From Campylobacter concisus (GTDB taxonomy: Bacteria > Campylobacterota > Campylobacteria > Campylobacterales > Campylobacteraceae): a stretch of 64,000 bases of DNA. Both the position numbers and the translations under genes were made by a program. The first letter of the stretch is position 1, and each line of letters starts with the position of its first letter. The stretch is from NCBI RefSeq assembly GCF_002165775.1, contig NZ_NDYP01000002.1, positions 310,001-374,000 on the forward strand, read 5' to 3'. This document shows, piece after piece, positions 43,395 through 53,223 of the stretch. The notes beneath the pieces were generated by a model that was given only the letters and a program-made list of their open reading frames with translations, was not told the origin of the DNA and searched no databases.

Positions 43395-44779
43395 ATGAAA
43401 AAGACGCTCTTTTTAATGGCTTCAGTGCTAGCCTTAGCAAATGAAAATTTGATAGAGATCTACACAGATCAAACCATCGTCACTCAAAAATTTAGTGACG
43501 CAAATAGCTCTTTTAGCGCCTTTGTGCCAGAGGGTGTGGAGAGTGAGAGCATCACTATAAATGGGGATTGTGATGCGAATGCTAATCTAAAAAAGATAAG
43601 CGAAGAAAATAGCCCAAGTTACATAAAATGGAAGCAAGAAGTTATAAGCTTAAACAACAAACTTGAGGCGCTAAATGCAAGAGGCAGGTTTATAGAACAA
43701 GCTTTGGTAGGAGAAGATAAAAGTAACGACGTGACAAAAAGAGCTGATGAGTTTTATAAATTTAGCCTAGAAAATATCGAGAAAATTTCAGCTGCTAAAA
43801 GCGAGCTTGAAGCGCTTAAAGAAAATGAGCCAAAAAGCGAGATGGCTGGATTTTTGCAGCTTGATATGAAATTTGCTTGCAGTCCAAAAGAGGCGACGCT
43901 TTCATATATGGATGATGAGGCCCCAAAGACGCTAAATGAAATTTATGCAGATATGAAAAACAAAAATATCTTGATAAAACAAGAAATTTTGCTCACCAAC
44001 CCTTTTGCAAGCGATGTTAAAAATTTAAAGCTCGCTATCTATCCAACCAGATATCAAAAGGCGCTTGCTCCAAGCAAGTTTTACCCTTGGTATGAGGAGA
44101 GCGAGGCAGAGGCTGATGGTTACGGCGCTTCAAAAAATATGCTAAGAGCCGCAAAAGTCACCGCTGAGGTCGCTGATATGCATGTGCAAAGAGACGAGAA
44201 TGAGTTTGCCAAAATTTGGAAGATAGATGGGATAAATTTAGCAAAAGGCGAGAGCAAATATATAACTTATGACACGCAAAAAATGGACGCAAATTTTAGC
44301 GTTTTTGCTGATTTTTACGGCTCACTAAAGGCATATAACGTAGCTAGCTTTAAGCTAAATGACGATCTAACGCCAGCTAAAACGCAGTTTTATGTTAATG
44401 GCATGAGTGTCGGTAGTCCAAGCGAATTTGAGATGAAAGCTAAAGATGAGCCCTCTGAGCTATTTTTAGGACAAAACGAGCTAATCGAGCTTAAAAAAGA
44501 GCGATTAAATAAATTTAAAAAAGCTCGCTTCTTGGCAAAGACCGCATAAGCGAAGAGAACTATGAGATAAGTGTCAAAAATAACTCAAGCAAAAGTGTCG
44601 ATGTCACCTTGGTCGATCGCGTGCCAGTATCTGCTGACGAGGCGGTAAAGGTCGAGATAAAGGGCTTTAATAAAAAAGATATCAGCAAAGATGGCAAGGT
44701 GGAGCTTAAATTTAGCCTTGCGCCAAAAGAGGAATTTAAAAAAGAGTACTCTTATAAGATCAAAAAGCCAAAAATTTAG
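43395..44779 (+). pseudogene. DUF4139-family secreted protein, frameshifted at a poly-A tract
   Basis: The protein begins with a signal peptide (KKTLFLMASVLALA) and matches the DUF4139 architecture: an N-terminal DUF4140-like domain and coiled coil (about 75-150), then a beta-rich domain. The frame ends at a TAA at 44547-44549, after the run of six A at 44517-44522. In the -1 frame from there the sequence continues SSLLGKDRISEENYEISV...VDRVPVSADEAVKVEI to a TAG at 44777-44779, exactly what DUF4139 proteins have at the C-terminus. One extra A would restore a 461-residue protein. It could be a phase-variable switch, a true mutation, or an assembly error. The start is ATG at 43395 with AAAAGGG before it. 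Confidence 0.8.
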
Positions 44780-44797
44780 AGCAAATTTGCTCTAAAT

Positions 44798-45454
44798 TTA
44801 GCTATTTATAAAGGCGCTTGCGATATCTAAAACGTATCTTGTCGGATAAAAGATAGTGTCTTTTAAAGGCGAGACGAGGATGATGATAAGGATGACAAAG
44901 CCGTATCGCGAGATGCCCTCAAGCTTCTCTGCCAGTGCGTGAAAGCCAAAATTTCTAAGCGCATACTCGAGTGCGTGAAAGCCGTCAAGTGGCGGGATCG
45001 GATAGAGGTTGAAGATGGCTAACATCAAATTTAAAAGCGCAAGTGTAAATAAAAACTGAAGTAAAATTTCAAAGGTTTCTATGTTTAATAAAGCCTTTAG
45101 CACAAAAAGCGACAAGACGCCTAGGATGATGTTGTAGCAAATGCCAACTAGACTTACGTAAATAGCTGCCTTGTAGCCGCCATTTCGCACGACTGTGTAG
45201 GTATTTACAGGCACTGGTTTTGCCCAGCCAAACATCATGCCAGTGCTTAGATAAAGCACCAGTGGCACGATGATGGTGCCAACTGGGTCAATATGTTTTA
45301 TAGGATTTATGCTAAGTCTGCCAAGGTTTTTTGCGGTGTTATCGCCAAATTTATATGCTACATAGCCGTGAGCTATTTCGTGGCCGACGATAGCGATTAT
45401 TAAAGAGATGACGATAGTGGCGACTTTTATGGGGTCAAAATTAGTGAAGTCCAT
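44798..45454 (-). CDS. Site-2-protease-like M50 membrane metalloprotease
   Basis: The 218-residue multi-pass protein has the zinc motif HEIAH at residues 25-29 inside the first membrane helix and the second M50 motif NLYPIPPLDG in a later helix. It belongs to the short Rv/YwhC-like M50 group without a PDZ domain. Such proteases can cut membrane-bound regulators, but no target is known. ATG at 45454 is preferred since GGGAG stands 6 bases ahead. It overlaps the 3' end of lepB by 14 bases, so folD-lepB-M50 form an operon. Confidence 0.88.
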   Translation of the reverse strand: MDFTNFDPIKVATIVISLIIAIVGHEIAHGYVAYKFGDNTAKNLGRLSINPIKHIDPVGTIIVPLVLYLSTGMMFGWAKPVPVNTYTVVRNGGYKAAIYVSLVGICYNIILGVLSLFVLKALLNIETFEILLQFLFTLALLNLMLAIFNLYPIPPLDGFHALEYALRNFGFHALAEKLEGISRYGFVILIIILVSPLKDTIFYPTRYVLDIASAFINS

Positions 45455-46346
45455 CAACTTCTCCCTCTTTTAGAGCTTGTTTTGTAAAAAACTCATCGTT
45501 TTCTATCGTATCTACAAAGCGTCCGATACGCTCCCAACGCACATTGTAGTTGCTGTCCCAGCTAAAATATATAAACCAAGGCTCTCCGACTATGTCCTTG
45601 TAAGCCACGCTTCCCCAAAAACGGCTATCATTTGAGTGATCGCGGTTGTCGCCTATCATGAAGTATTCATCTTTTGGTACTTTGACGTAAAATGCATTAA
45701 AGTTAAAATTTGGATTTTGCGGTAGTGAGCTAATGAGCGCTGGCTTCATAAAGATGTTTGATTTGTTTGTATTTAGCATGAAAACCATCTGCTCAAATAA
45801 ATTTACATTTTCGTCGTAGTGGATGCCGCTAAATCTATATGGCTCTTTTATGAAAAGCTTACCATCAAGCTCGGTTATATCGCTACATGGGTAGCCAAAT
45901 TTACTCTCTTTACCATTTAAATTTTCACGGCAGTTTGCCTTTATAAAATCATCTCCCTCTTTTGGACGCAAATACAAGGCTTTTTCGGTAAATACTATCT
46001 CATCTTCGCTTGTGGCAAAGCAGCGTTTTACAAAGTGGGTCTTTTCATCTTTTGGATAACGAAAGACGACTATATCGCCTCTTGCTGGACCATCACCTGT
46101 GATAAGATGCCCATTGTCATTTAGCTCGGGTAAAATTTTTATCTCAAGCCACGGAATTCTTGGCGTTGGTATACCATAAACAAATTTTTTTGCAAATAAA
46201 AAATCACCAACCAAAAGTGTATTTTTCATCGAACCAGACGGGATCACAAAGGCTTGAGCCACAAAGAAAATGACAAGCAAAACAATGATAACCGTGCCAG
46301 TCCAGCTCGAGCAAAAGTCATAAAATTTAGTAAAAAATTTTTTCAT
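45441..46346 (-). CDS. lepB: Signal peptidase I
   Basis: The 301-residue inner-membrane protease removes signal peptides from exported proteins. There is one N-terminal membrane helix (VIIVLLVIFFVAQAFVIP), the nucleophile Ser39 in PSGSM, and the general-base Lys in HFVKRCFA (about residue 110). GDNRDHSNDSRFWG is the conserved box E region. A sizeable insertion lies between the catalytic boxes (about 130-220), usual for epsilonproteobacterial enzymes. It follows folD by 2 bases. Confidence 0.95.
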   Translation of the reverse strand: MKKFFTKFYDFCSSWTGTVIIVLLVIFFVAQAFVIPSGSMKNTLLVGDFLFAKKFVYGIPTPRIPWLEIKILPELNDNGHLITGDGPARGDIVVFRYPKDEKTHFVKRCFATSEDEIVFTEKALYLRPKEGDDFIKANCRENLNGKESKFGYPCSDITELDGKLFIKEPYRFSGIHYDENVNLFEQMVFMLNTNKSNIFMKPALISSLPQNPNFNFNAFYVKVPKDEYFMIGDNRDHSNDSRFWGSVAYKDIVGEPWFIYFSWDSNYNVRWERIGRFVDTIENDEFFTKQALKEGEVDGLH

Positions 46347-46348
46347 TA

Positions 46349-47209
46349 TTACGCTCTTTTTTGGCTAGCTATCTTTGCTTGTGCTGCAAGGATTGTGTTA
46401 TTTAAAAGCATAGCTATTGTCATCGGACCCACGCCACCAGGAACCGGCGTGATGTATGAGCATTTTGGTGCAACCTCGTCAAAATCCACATCACCTACAA
46501 GCCTACCATCATTAAGTCTATTTATGCCTACATCAACGACTACTGCGCCATCTTTTACCATGTCAGCCTTTAAGAAAAATGGCTTGCCAATGGCTGCGAC
46601 AATGAGGTCAGCATTTTTGCAAATTTCTTTTAAATTTTTAGTCTTGCTGTGAGTGATCGTAACGGTTGCTGAAGCGTTTAAAAGCAAGTTTGCCATAGGC
46701 TTTCCAACAATATTGCTTCTACCTATAACAACCGCGTTTAGCCCAGCCACGTCAATACCATACGCTTTTAAAATTTCCATAACTCCAAGCGGTGTGCAAG
46801 GCACAAAGCCATCAAGGCCGCTAACAAGTTTGCCAACATTTACAGCGTGAAAACCATCTACGTCTTTTGCTGGATCAATCGTTGCTAAAACGGTGTTTGT
46901 ATCTATATGTTTTGGAAGTGGCAACTGCACCAAGATGCCGTGGATACTATCGTCTAAATTTAGCACATTTATAAGTGCTAGAAGCTCTGCTTGGGTTGTA
47001 TTTTCACTTAGGCGGTGAGCTACGCTTTTTATGCCGTATTCGTTGCAGGCTTTCTCTTTGGCTCTAACGTATGTTTGAGATGCTTTATCTTCGCCCACTA
47101 GGATAACAGCTAATGTAGGCGCTACGCCAAATTTTTTTAGTTCTTCAGCTCTTACTTTTACGCTTTCTTTGACCTTTAAAGATACGGCTTTGCCGTCTAA
47201 AATTTTCAT
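46349..47209 (-). CDS. folD: FolD: methylenetetrahydrofolate dehydrogenase/cyclohydrolase
   Basis: The 286-residue bifunctional enzyme interconverts methylene-, methenyl- and formyl-tetrahydrofolate. Hallmarks are [14 protein letters not shown] (with the catalytic Lys), [19 protein letters not shown] and the cofactor block [31 protein letters not shown] ends the catalytic region. Length is normal. It is divergent from the cytochrome gene at 47293, with an 83-base gap holding both promoters. Confidence 0.97.
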   Translation of the reverse strand: MKILDGKAVSLKVKESVKVRAEELKKFGVAPTLAVILVGEDKASQTYVRAKEKACNEYGIKSVAHRLSENTTQAELLALINVLNLDDSIHGILVQLPLPKHIDTNTVLATIDPAKDVDGFHAVNVGKLVSGLDGFVPCTPLGVMEILKAYGIDVAGLNAVVIGRSNIVGKPMANLLLNASATVTITHSKTKNLKEICKNADLIVAAIGKPFFLKADMVKDGAVVVDVGINRLNDGRLVGDVDFDEVAPKCSYITPVPGGVGPMTIAMLLNNTILAAQAKIASQKRA

Positions 47210-47292
47210 ACTTGATCCTTATTTAAAAGCTTTTTTAATCACAAGGGTGGTATCATACCTAAAATTAAATTAAATTTTTAAAAGAGAGGTTT

Positions 47293-47898
47293 ATGCGGTC
47301 TGTTTTTTTGATTTTGCTTTTTTGTGTAGCGATTTTTGGTACTGATTTTATCACAAAGACCGAGTACGCCAAGATGCTATACCTAAATCCACGTGGCATA
47401 GGATGTGACAAATGTCACGGTGCAAAGGGCGAGGGTAGTCTCATATCTAAATACAAACACTTTGACAAAAAAGTAAACAAAACGGTTGACGATGAGCTTA
47501 GAGCACCAAAGATAAATGATATAGATTTTGAAAGCTTTAAAGCCGCTTTAACTAAGCCAAAAGGTGTCATGCCAAGCTATTTTTTGACAGACGAGGAGAC
47601 TACGATTCTTTATGAATACATTACGAATAAGATAAATACTCCTTCAAAAGCAGCAAAAGCGCAAAATTTAAGTAAGCCAGTTTCCACTGATACGACACAA
47701 AAACAGCCAGAGCAATCTGCCAAAGCCGCCCCTGCTACAAAACCAGCAGAGCCAGCTAAAACTGCACCAACTAAGCCAGCTGAGTCAGCAAAAACTGCCA
47801 CTACGCAAGCACCAAAGTCGACAGTGAAACCAGTAACAAATCAAAAAGATAATCAAAAGACAAATTTAAAAACACAAAATCAAAAGGATAAAAAATGA
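47293..47898 (+). CDS. Periplasmic monoheme cytochrome c with a low-complexity tail
   Basis: The 201-residue protein has a signal peptide ([14 protein letters not shown]) and one heme site CDKCH at residues 38-42; a later KGVMP supplies a likely Met ligand (about residue 93). The heme domain ends near residue 115. The remaining 85 residues are disordered and rich in Ala, Lys, Pro and Thr, with loosely repeated [20 protein letters not shown] units, then Gln/Asn/Lys repeats. A related heme protein precedes hemL in C. jejuni (Cj0854c by position). Electron-transfer partners are unknown. It overlaps the hemL start by 4 bases. Confidence 0.85.
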   Translation: MRSVFLILLFCVAIFGTDFITKTEYAKMLYLNPRGIGCDKCHGAKGEGSLISKYKHFDKKVNKTVDDELRAPKINDIDFESFKAALTKPKGVMPSYFLTDEETTILYEYITNKINTPSKAAKAQNLSKPVSTDTTQKQPEQSAKAAPATKPAEPAKTAPTKPAESAKTATTQAPKSTVKPVTNQKDNQKTNLKTQNQKDKK

Positions 47899-49178
47899 CA
47901 AATAAAGAAGCATTTAGCGAAGCCAAAAAATACATCCCAGGTGGTGTAAATTCACCAGTGCGTGCATTTGGCAGTGTTGGTGGTGAGCCTGTAATGATCG
48001 ATCACGCTAGGGGTGCTTATATCTATGATGTCGAGGGCAAAAAGTATCTTGACTTTATCCAAAGCTGGGGACCGCTCATATTTGGCCACTGCGACAAAGA
48101 TATCGAAGAAGCGATCATCTCTGCTGTAAAACAAGGCGTATCTTACGGTGCGCCATCTCCAAAAGAGACAGCTCTAGCAAAGCTTATCTGCGATGAATTT
48201 AAGCAAATAGATAAAATTCGCTTCGTTAGCTCTGGCACAGAGGCCACTATGAGCGCTATTAGAGTGGCTAGAGGATATGCTAAAAAAGATGGACTAATAA
48301 AATTTGAAGGCTGCTATCACGGACACAGCGATGCACTTCTTATAAAAGCAGGAAGTGGCGCTACGACATACGGCAACGCTTCAAGCAGCGGTGTGCCACA
48401 AGATGTTGTGAAAAACACTTATCTAGCAGTTTATAACGATATCGAGAGCGTAAAAGCCATCTTTGAAAATAATAAAGACAAAATCGGTGTCGTCATAATC
48501 GAGCCTATCGCAGGAAATATGGGGCTTGTACCAGCTGATAAGAAATTTTTAGAGGAGCTTAGAGCGCTTTGCGATAAATTTGGCGCTGTGCTTATCCTTG
48601 ATGAGGTTATGAGCGGTTTTAGAGCTTCTCGCCTTGGCTCATATCCATTTCACGAGGTGGACGCTGATCTCATCACATTTGGCAAGGTTATAGGCGGAGG
48701 CATGAACGTCGCTGCATTTGGTGGCAAGGCTGAGATAATGGACTGCTTAAGCCCAGATGGCGCTGTCTATCAAGCAGGCACGCTAAGTGGCAATCCAGTG
48801 GCGATGAGTGCCGGCATAGCAGCTATTTCAAAGATAAATAGTGATCTAAATTTATACGCTAGGCTTGAAAAGCTTGCTATAAAACTAATGGACGGCTTTA
48901 AAGAAGCTGCAAAAAGCGCTGGCATCACTATCCAAACTGATGTTCGTGGCTCGATGTTTGGCTACTTTTTTACAGATCACGTGGTAAAAAACTACGATGA
49001 TGCGCTAAAGAGCGACACAAAGCTCTTTGCTAAATTTCACCAAGCGATGCTTAAGCGTGGAATTTATCTAGCACCAAGCCAGTTTGAGACTGGATTTATC
49101 TGCGATGCGATGAGTGAAGCCGACATTGATCTAGCGGTAAGCGCAGCTAAAGAGGCGTTTTTGGAGATAAAAGCCTAA
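47895..49178 (+). CDS. hemL: Glutamate-1-semialdehyde 2,1-aminomutase
   Basis: The 427-residue PLP enzyme makes 5-aminolevulinate, the first dedicated tetrapyrrole precursor in the C5 pathway. The PLP lysine is in [17 protein letters not shown] (about residue 265), and [18 protein letters not shown] and [11 protein letters not shown] are family blocks. A ribosome site AAGGAT precedes the ATG. It shares 4 bases with the cytochrome gene and 1 base with the next gene. Heme supply fits the multiheme cytochromes nearby. Confidence 0.97.
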   Translation: MTNKEAFSEAKKYIPGGVNSPVRAFGSVGGEPVMIDHARGAYIYDVEGKKYLDFIQSWGPLIFGHCDKDIEEAIISAVKQGVSYGAPSPKETALAKLICDEFKQIDKIRFVSSGTEATMSAIRVARGYAKKDGLIKFEGCYHGHSDALLIKAGSGATTYGNASSSGVPQDVVKNTYLAVYNDIESVKAIFENNKDKIGVVIIEPIAGNMGLVPADKKFLEELRALCDKFGAVLILDEVMSGFRASRLGSYPFHEVDADLITFGKVIGGGMNVAAFGGKAEIMDCLSPDGAVYQAGTLSGNPVAMSAGIAAISKINSDLNLYARLEKLAIKLMDGFKEAAKSAGITIQTDVRGSMFGYFFTDHVVKNYDDALKSDTKLFAKFHQAMLKRGIYLAPSQFETGFICDAMSEADIDLAVSAAKEAFLEIKA

Positions 49179-49456
49179 TGGCAAAATTTAAGATAAAAGA
49201 TATCGTAGCGGGTGCTGAGCAGCTAAGCCTTGGCGTTTCAATCGTAGTCGCGATCTTGCTTGGCACCGGACTTGGGTATTTTGTAAAAAAGGCTACAAAT
49301 TTCACGCCAGCTCTTTGGATAGGCTTTGCTATTGGCATCGCAGCTGCTATTTTAAACGTCTATAAAGCTTACAAAGCACAGATAAAAAGCTTAGATGAGC
49401 TAAAAGATGAAAGCAGATACAAAGGCTACACAAAAGACGATGATGAGGATGATTAG
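49178..49456 (+). CDS. AtpZ/AtpI-like membrane protein
   Basis: The 92-residue protein has two membrane helices (LGVSIVVAILLGTGLGYFV and LWIGFAIGIAAAILNVYKAY) with the G-x-x-x-G spacing and acidic C-terminal tail of the AtpZ family. Family members are associated with the F-ATP synthase, but here the gene is downstream of hemL, not in an atp operon. It shares its start base with the hemL stop and overlaps the next gene by up to 50 bases. Confidence 0.75.
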   Translation: MAKFKIKDIVAGAEQLSLGVSIVVAILLGTGLGYFVKKATNFTPALWIGFAIGIAAAILNVYKAYKAQIKSLDELKDESRYKGYTKDDDEDD

Positions 49457-49964
49457 TAGGCTTTTGATTTGCTATTTTGCGCTTTGGCTAGCTCTTAGTG
49501 TGATTGGCAAATTTATATCAAATCAATTTTTCATAAGCTCGCAAATTTCATTTTTTGCCTCGCTTATCATCTTAACGGCTAGCTTTTTTGCCTATAAAAA
49601 CCGCATAAATTCTCGGCTAGAAAATGCAAGAGATGAAATTTTAGCCAAGATAGAAGAAGAGGACGATGAAGATGATGAAAATTTGGTGCAAAATAAGACA
49701 AAAGAATTTAGCCTAAAAGAAGAAAAAGCAAGGCTAAAAAAGCAGAAATTTTCATTTAAAGATAAAAGTTTCGCAGCAGCCTTTATGCCTTACCGCTTGG
49801 TGGCTTATGCGATACTTTTTTTTGGATTTATTTTTTTAAAAAATGAAAATTTACTAAATGTGTCTGGCTTTTTAGTTGGGCTTGCTCCGATGCCTATTGG
49901 CGCATTTATTTTTGGGCTTATAGAGAATAAGTTTAATACCACAAAGGATACTGATGGCAAGTAG
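49407..49964 (+). CDS. Membrane protein of unknown function
   Basis: The protein of up to 185 residues has four hydrophobic helices: LLICYFALWLALSVIG, FFASLIILTASFFAY, LVAYAILFFGFIFL and GFLVGLAPMPIGAFIFGLI. A charged stretch of about 50 residues (EEEDDEDDENL and KARLKKQKFSFKDKS) lies between helices 2 and 3. The true start is unclear: ATGs at 49407, 49440 and 49449 share the frame, and 49440 or 49449 would begin just before the first helix. No family was recognised. Conserved position (between the AtpZ-like gene and an MFS gene) recalls Cj0852c of C. jejuni. Confidence 0.7.
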   Translation: MKADTKATQKTMMRMISRLLICYFALWLALSVIGKFISNQFFISSQISFFASLIILTASFFAYKNRINSRLENARDEILAKIEEEDDEDDENLVQNKTKEFSLKEEKARLKKQKFSFKDKSFAAAFMPYRLVAYAILFFGFIFLKNENLLNVSGFLVGLAPMPIGAFIFGLIENKFNTTKDTDGK

Positions 49965-51198
49965 CTTTAGGATCATCCGCTCGATGGGACCGCTATTTTT
50001 GGGCATGAGTTTGCTTTTTATCGGAAATGGCCTAGTCATCGCATCTTGTAGCGCACTTCTTAAGCAAAACGGAGTGGGTGAGCTAGAGATCGGATTAATT
50101 AACACGGGCTTTTTTGTGGGTGCGTTAATTAGCACCATTACAGCTCACAGAGTCATCTCAACTACTGGCCACATCAGAGCATTTGCCATCTTTTCAGCCA
50201 TTTTTGCAGTCTCAGCTATGCTTCATGCGGTAAATCAAAATTTAGTATTCTGGGCGATATTGCGTGCATTTTTGGGATATTGCTATTACGCACTTTTGAT
50301 GGTTATAGAAAGCTGGCTAAATGCAAAAATTCCAAATAAAATAAGATCTCGTGTGATAGCCTTTTATGAAGGCGTTTTTTACACAAGTTTTGGACTTGGC
50401 ATTTTGATCTTGGCGCTTGATCTTAATACCTTTGAAATTTTTATTATAAGTGCAGCTTTTATCATGCTCTCAAGCATTCCATTAAATTTGATCCGTATAA
50501 ATCAGCCTCAAATCCCAGAGCGTCAGCCCATAAACATCCCAAAAATTTTTGGTATCGTCCCGCTCGCTCTTGTTGGTGCGCTCATTGCAGGCTTAGCAAT
50601 AAACGGCTTTTTTTCGATGGCAAGCCTTTTTGTCTTGCTTCAAGGATACGGCACAAAAGAGGCGTCATTTTTTATGACGGTTGCGATGATCGGAGGCTTT
50701 TTAGCTCAAGTTTTTATCGGTAGTTTCTCTGATAGATATGGCAGAAGGCCAGCTATTTTGCTTTGTAGTAGTGTGGCTTTAATAAGTGCGGTTTTGTTTT
50801 TACTAAATGGCAAAAATTTAACGATTGAATATCTGCTTTCATTCTTTTTCGGGGCTGGAATTTTTTGCACATATGGACTTTCGCTCGCTAGGGCAAATGA
50901 CGAGATCACAGACAAGACAAAGAGCGTGCAAGTCGCACGTGCCTTGCTATTTAGCTACTCTTTGGCTTCGCTTTTCTCACCGCTTCTTATGAGCTATGCG
51001 ATGAAAATTTTTGGAGCATTTGGTTTTATCTATGTTTATTTGGTGCTTTTTGCTGGACTTATTTTATTTGCACTAACGCAAAAGACAATACCACAGCACA
51101 TGAGAAAAGAGTATAACGATAGGCTCGTTGCAAGGACGGCTGGCATAGCTACTATTGAGCAAAATGGAAAATTTGCCGATAGAAAAAATAAAAAGTAA
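49954..51198 (+). CDS. MFS transporter (YcaD/UMF-like)
   Basis: The 414-residue carrier has about twelve membrane helices. The loop 2-3 and 8-9 motifs are modest; GSFSDRYGRRPAILL (near residue 260) is a clear MFS signature in the second half. The gene order resembles the Cj0851c region of C. jejuni. Substrate unknown. It overlaps the previous gene by 11 bases and lies 3 bases before the FliK-like gene. Confidence 0.85.
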   Translation: MASSFRIIRSMGPLFLGMSLLFIGNGLVIASCSALLKQNGVGELEIGLINTGFFVGALISTITAHRVISTTGHIRAFAIFSAIFAVSAMLHAVNQNLVFWAILRAFLGYCYYALLMVIESWLNAKIPNKIRSRVIAFYEGVFYTSFGLGILILALDLNTFEIFIISAAFIMLSSIPLNLIRINQPQIPERQPINIPKIFGIVPLALVGALIAGLAINGFFSMASLFVLLQGYGTKEASFFMTVAMIGGFLAQVFIGSFSDRYGRRPAILLCSSVALISAVLFLLNGKNLTIEYLLSFFFGAGIFCTYGLSLARANDEITDKTKSVQVARALLFSYSLASLFSPLLMSYAMKIFGAFGFIYVYLVLFAGLILFALTQKTIPQHMRKEYNDRLVARTAGIATIEQNGKFADRKNKK

Positions 51199-51201
51199 AA
51201 A

Positions 51202-52851
51202 ATGGACGTAGGAAATTCTTTGAATATATCAAATACCTCGGTTCAAACCGGACAAAATACTACTCAAAATGTGCCAGTTCGTAAAAATGAAGGCTCGCTT
51301 TTTAAAAAACAGCCAAGCGTACAAACGCCTAATGAGCAGAGCATTTCAGAGACACTTGATAATGTTGGAAAACTCGTTGCAAGAGTGCTTGATGATCTAA
51401 AAAGTGCTTCAAGTCTTAGCAAGGCTGAACAAATTTTATCTCAGGCAAAAGATACGAAAATCGCTCCAAATTTAGCCAGCGAGCTATCAGACCTTGCAAA
51501 AAGTTTAGAAGCAGAAGCAACGCAAAATGAAAGCCCTGAGATAAAGAACCTTGCACTAAAGCTAAAAGAATTTCTAAAACCAATAGCTGATTTAAAAGCC
51601 GGCTCACTAAATGATCAGATCAAAAACTCAGGCGTAATGCTTGAAGCAAATTTAAAAGACGCACTTAGCCCAGAAAAGCTTCCAAGCTCGGTTCAGAAGC
51701 TGCTAAGCGATATAAAAAATCTCTCAAGCGGGAATTTGCTAAATCAAATTTTAACCCTAAATGATGAAAAATTAGACAATCAAAACTCTTTTTCAAAACT
51801 TGCTTCTATACTTGAAAAAGCGAGCAATGACGCAAAAAATATCCTTGATAACTCAAGCATAAAAACCCTTTTAAAAGATGTTGATAAACTTGATAGTGTG
51901 GTTAAATTTTTAGATAAAAATTTTTCAAAAGATCAAAATGGCGAGCTAGTAAAAAATCAAATAGGCAAAATGCAAAATTTCATCTCAAATTTAAGCGAGA
52001 AAGTCGCAAGCCTAGCAAATGAAAAGCTAAATCAAAATTTTGGTTTTAGCCAAAATCACAAAGAACTAAAAACTATCCTTGATAGCATAAAAAACGATCT
52101 AAAAACGCTAAATAATATAGGCGATGAAGCAGGGCTTGTAAAAGCGTTTAATGAGATGAGCGATGTTTCAAAGGATGGTAGCTTGCAAGATAAGCTCCAA
52201 AGTGCGGCGAGGCGTCTTGCTCATAGCCTAAGTCTTGCTGATGCTAAGGCAAGTTTGGCTAAAAATGAGCTAAGTGAGAGCAAGGCGCTTTTAAAGCAGT
52301 TAAATCTCGCCACAAACGATATAAATAACATTACGACTAAAAATAGCAGCGAAATTTCAAAAGTGCTAAGCCAAGATATAAAAAGCACGCTTTTAAATAT
52401 CAGTGAAAAGAGTCAAAACCCGCAAAGCGTAAATGCCGCAAATAAGATGATTTCACAGATTGAGATGCATCAAATGATATCAAGCCTTCAAGGCGGGATT
52501 CAAACTTATATGCCTTATATTTGGGACGGCGTTGAGGGTGGAAATATCGCATTTAAGCAAGGCAAAAAGGATAAATTTTACGCTCAGATCGATCTAAATT
52601 TTAAGAAATTTGGACAGATAAATGTGATGGTTGGACTTATTGATAAAAGATACATCGATCTCTCGGTAGCTACGCAAACAAATGAGTTTAAGGAGCTAAT
52701 CCTTTCAAACTCTAGTGAATTAAAACAAGCAATATCAAAGCTTGGGCTTATAGTTTCAAACTTTAATATCAAAACTTTGTCAAAAGTAAAGCTAAATGAT
52801 AGATTTAAAAAATTTGGTGGCCTTGATGTGGGCTTTGATAAGAAAATTTAA
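51202..52851 (+). CDS. FliK-like protein (hook-length-control type C-terminal domain)
   Basis: The 549-residue protein is low-complexity and rich in Ser, Asn, Lys and Leu for about 420 residues, with repeated SLSKAEQILSQAK, LLSDIKNLSS and LKDVDKLDSVV type helices. A more ordered C-terminal domain (about 430-545: YMPYIWDGVEGGNIAFKQGKK and INVMVGLIDKRYIDLSVATQT) resembles the Flg_hook domain of FliK that acts on FlhB. The very next gene, 1 base away, is a FlhB C-terminal homologue, which supports the FliK-like assignment. No good ribosome site is seen, so translation may be coupled to the MFS gene upstream. A homologue lies at Cj0849c by position. Confidence 0.65.
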   Translation: MDVGNSLNISNTSVQTGQNTTQNVPVRKNEGSLFKKQPSVQTPNEQSISETLDNVGKLVARVLDDLKSASSLSKAEQILSQAKDTKIAPNLASELSDLAKSLEAEATQNESPEIKNLALKLKEFLKPIADLKAGSLNDQIKNSGVMLEANLKDALSPEKLPSSVQKLLSDIKNLSSGNLLNQILTLNDEKLDNQNSFSKLASILEKASNDAKNILDNSSIKTLLKDVDKLDSVVKFLDKNFSKDQNGELVKNQIGKMQNFISNLSEKVASLANEKLNQNFGFSQNHKELKTILDSIKNDLKTLNNIGDEAGLVKAFNEMSDVSKDGSLQDKLQSAARRLAHSLSLADAKASLAKNELSESKALLKQLNLATNDINNITTKNSSEISKVLSQDIKSTLLNISEKSQNPQSVNAANKMISQIEMHQMISSLQGGIQTYMPYIWDGVEGGNIAFKQGKKDKFYAQIDLNFKKFGQINVMVGLIDKRYIDLSVATQTNEFKELILSNSSELKQAISKLGLIVSNFNIKTLSKVKLNDRFKKFGGLDVGFDKKI

Positions 52852-53111
52852 TGCAAGTAAATAAGAAAAAAGCAGTAGCTCTTGGCTACAACAGGTCTAA
52901 AGACAATGCTCCAAGAGTGCTGGCTAGTGGCGCTGGCGAGATAGCAAATAGAATAATTGATCTAGCAAAAAAACATGATATACCGATCAAAGAGGATCCT
53001 GATCTTATTGAAATTTTAAGCAAGGTTGAAGTTGATCAAGAAATTCCACCAAATTTATATAAAGCTGTCGCTGAAATTTTTAGCTTTTTATATAAGATCA
53101 CAAAGAAATGA
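52851..53111 (+). CDS. FlhB C-terminal-domain homologue (FhlX-like)
   Basis: The 86-residue protein matches the cytoplasmic C-terminal domain of FlhB, the export-switch protein of the flagellar type III apparatus. KKAVALGYNRSKDNAPRVLASGAGEIANRIIDLAKKHDIPIKEDPDLIEILSKVEVDQEIP covers the segment just after the NPTH cleavage site (given here as landmarks). The NPTH sequence itself is absent, and the protein starts close to where cleaved FlhB would start. Such stand-alone FlhB-like proteins (FhlX) in Campylobacter and Helicobacter can partly replace the FlhB C-terminal fragment. It pairs with the FliK-like gene just upstream. Confidence 0.85.
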   Translation: MQVNKKKAVALGYNRSKDNAPRVLASGAGEIANRIIDLAKKHDIPIKEDPDLIEILSKVEVDQEIPPNLYKAVAEIFSFLYKITKK

Positions 53112-53223
53112 TCTATAAATTTGCTTAAAAGTTAGCAAGGCATATAAAGAGTGGCAAGGATATTGACGATATACAAAAAAGTGGCGTAAGCTAAATATTA
53201 AATTAAAATTTTAAAGGCTATTT

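Noticed and set aside
44500-44550. Programmed -1 ribosomal frameshift in the DUF4139 gene
   Set aside because: The codons are TTT AAA AAA GCT, which do not form a proper X-XXY-YYZ heptamer, and no clear stimulatory hairpin follows; homopolymer length change is the simpler explanation.
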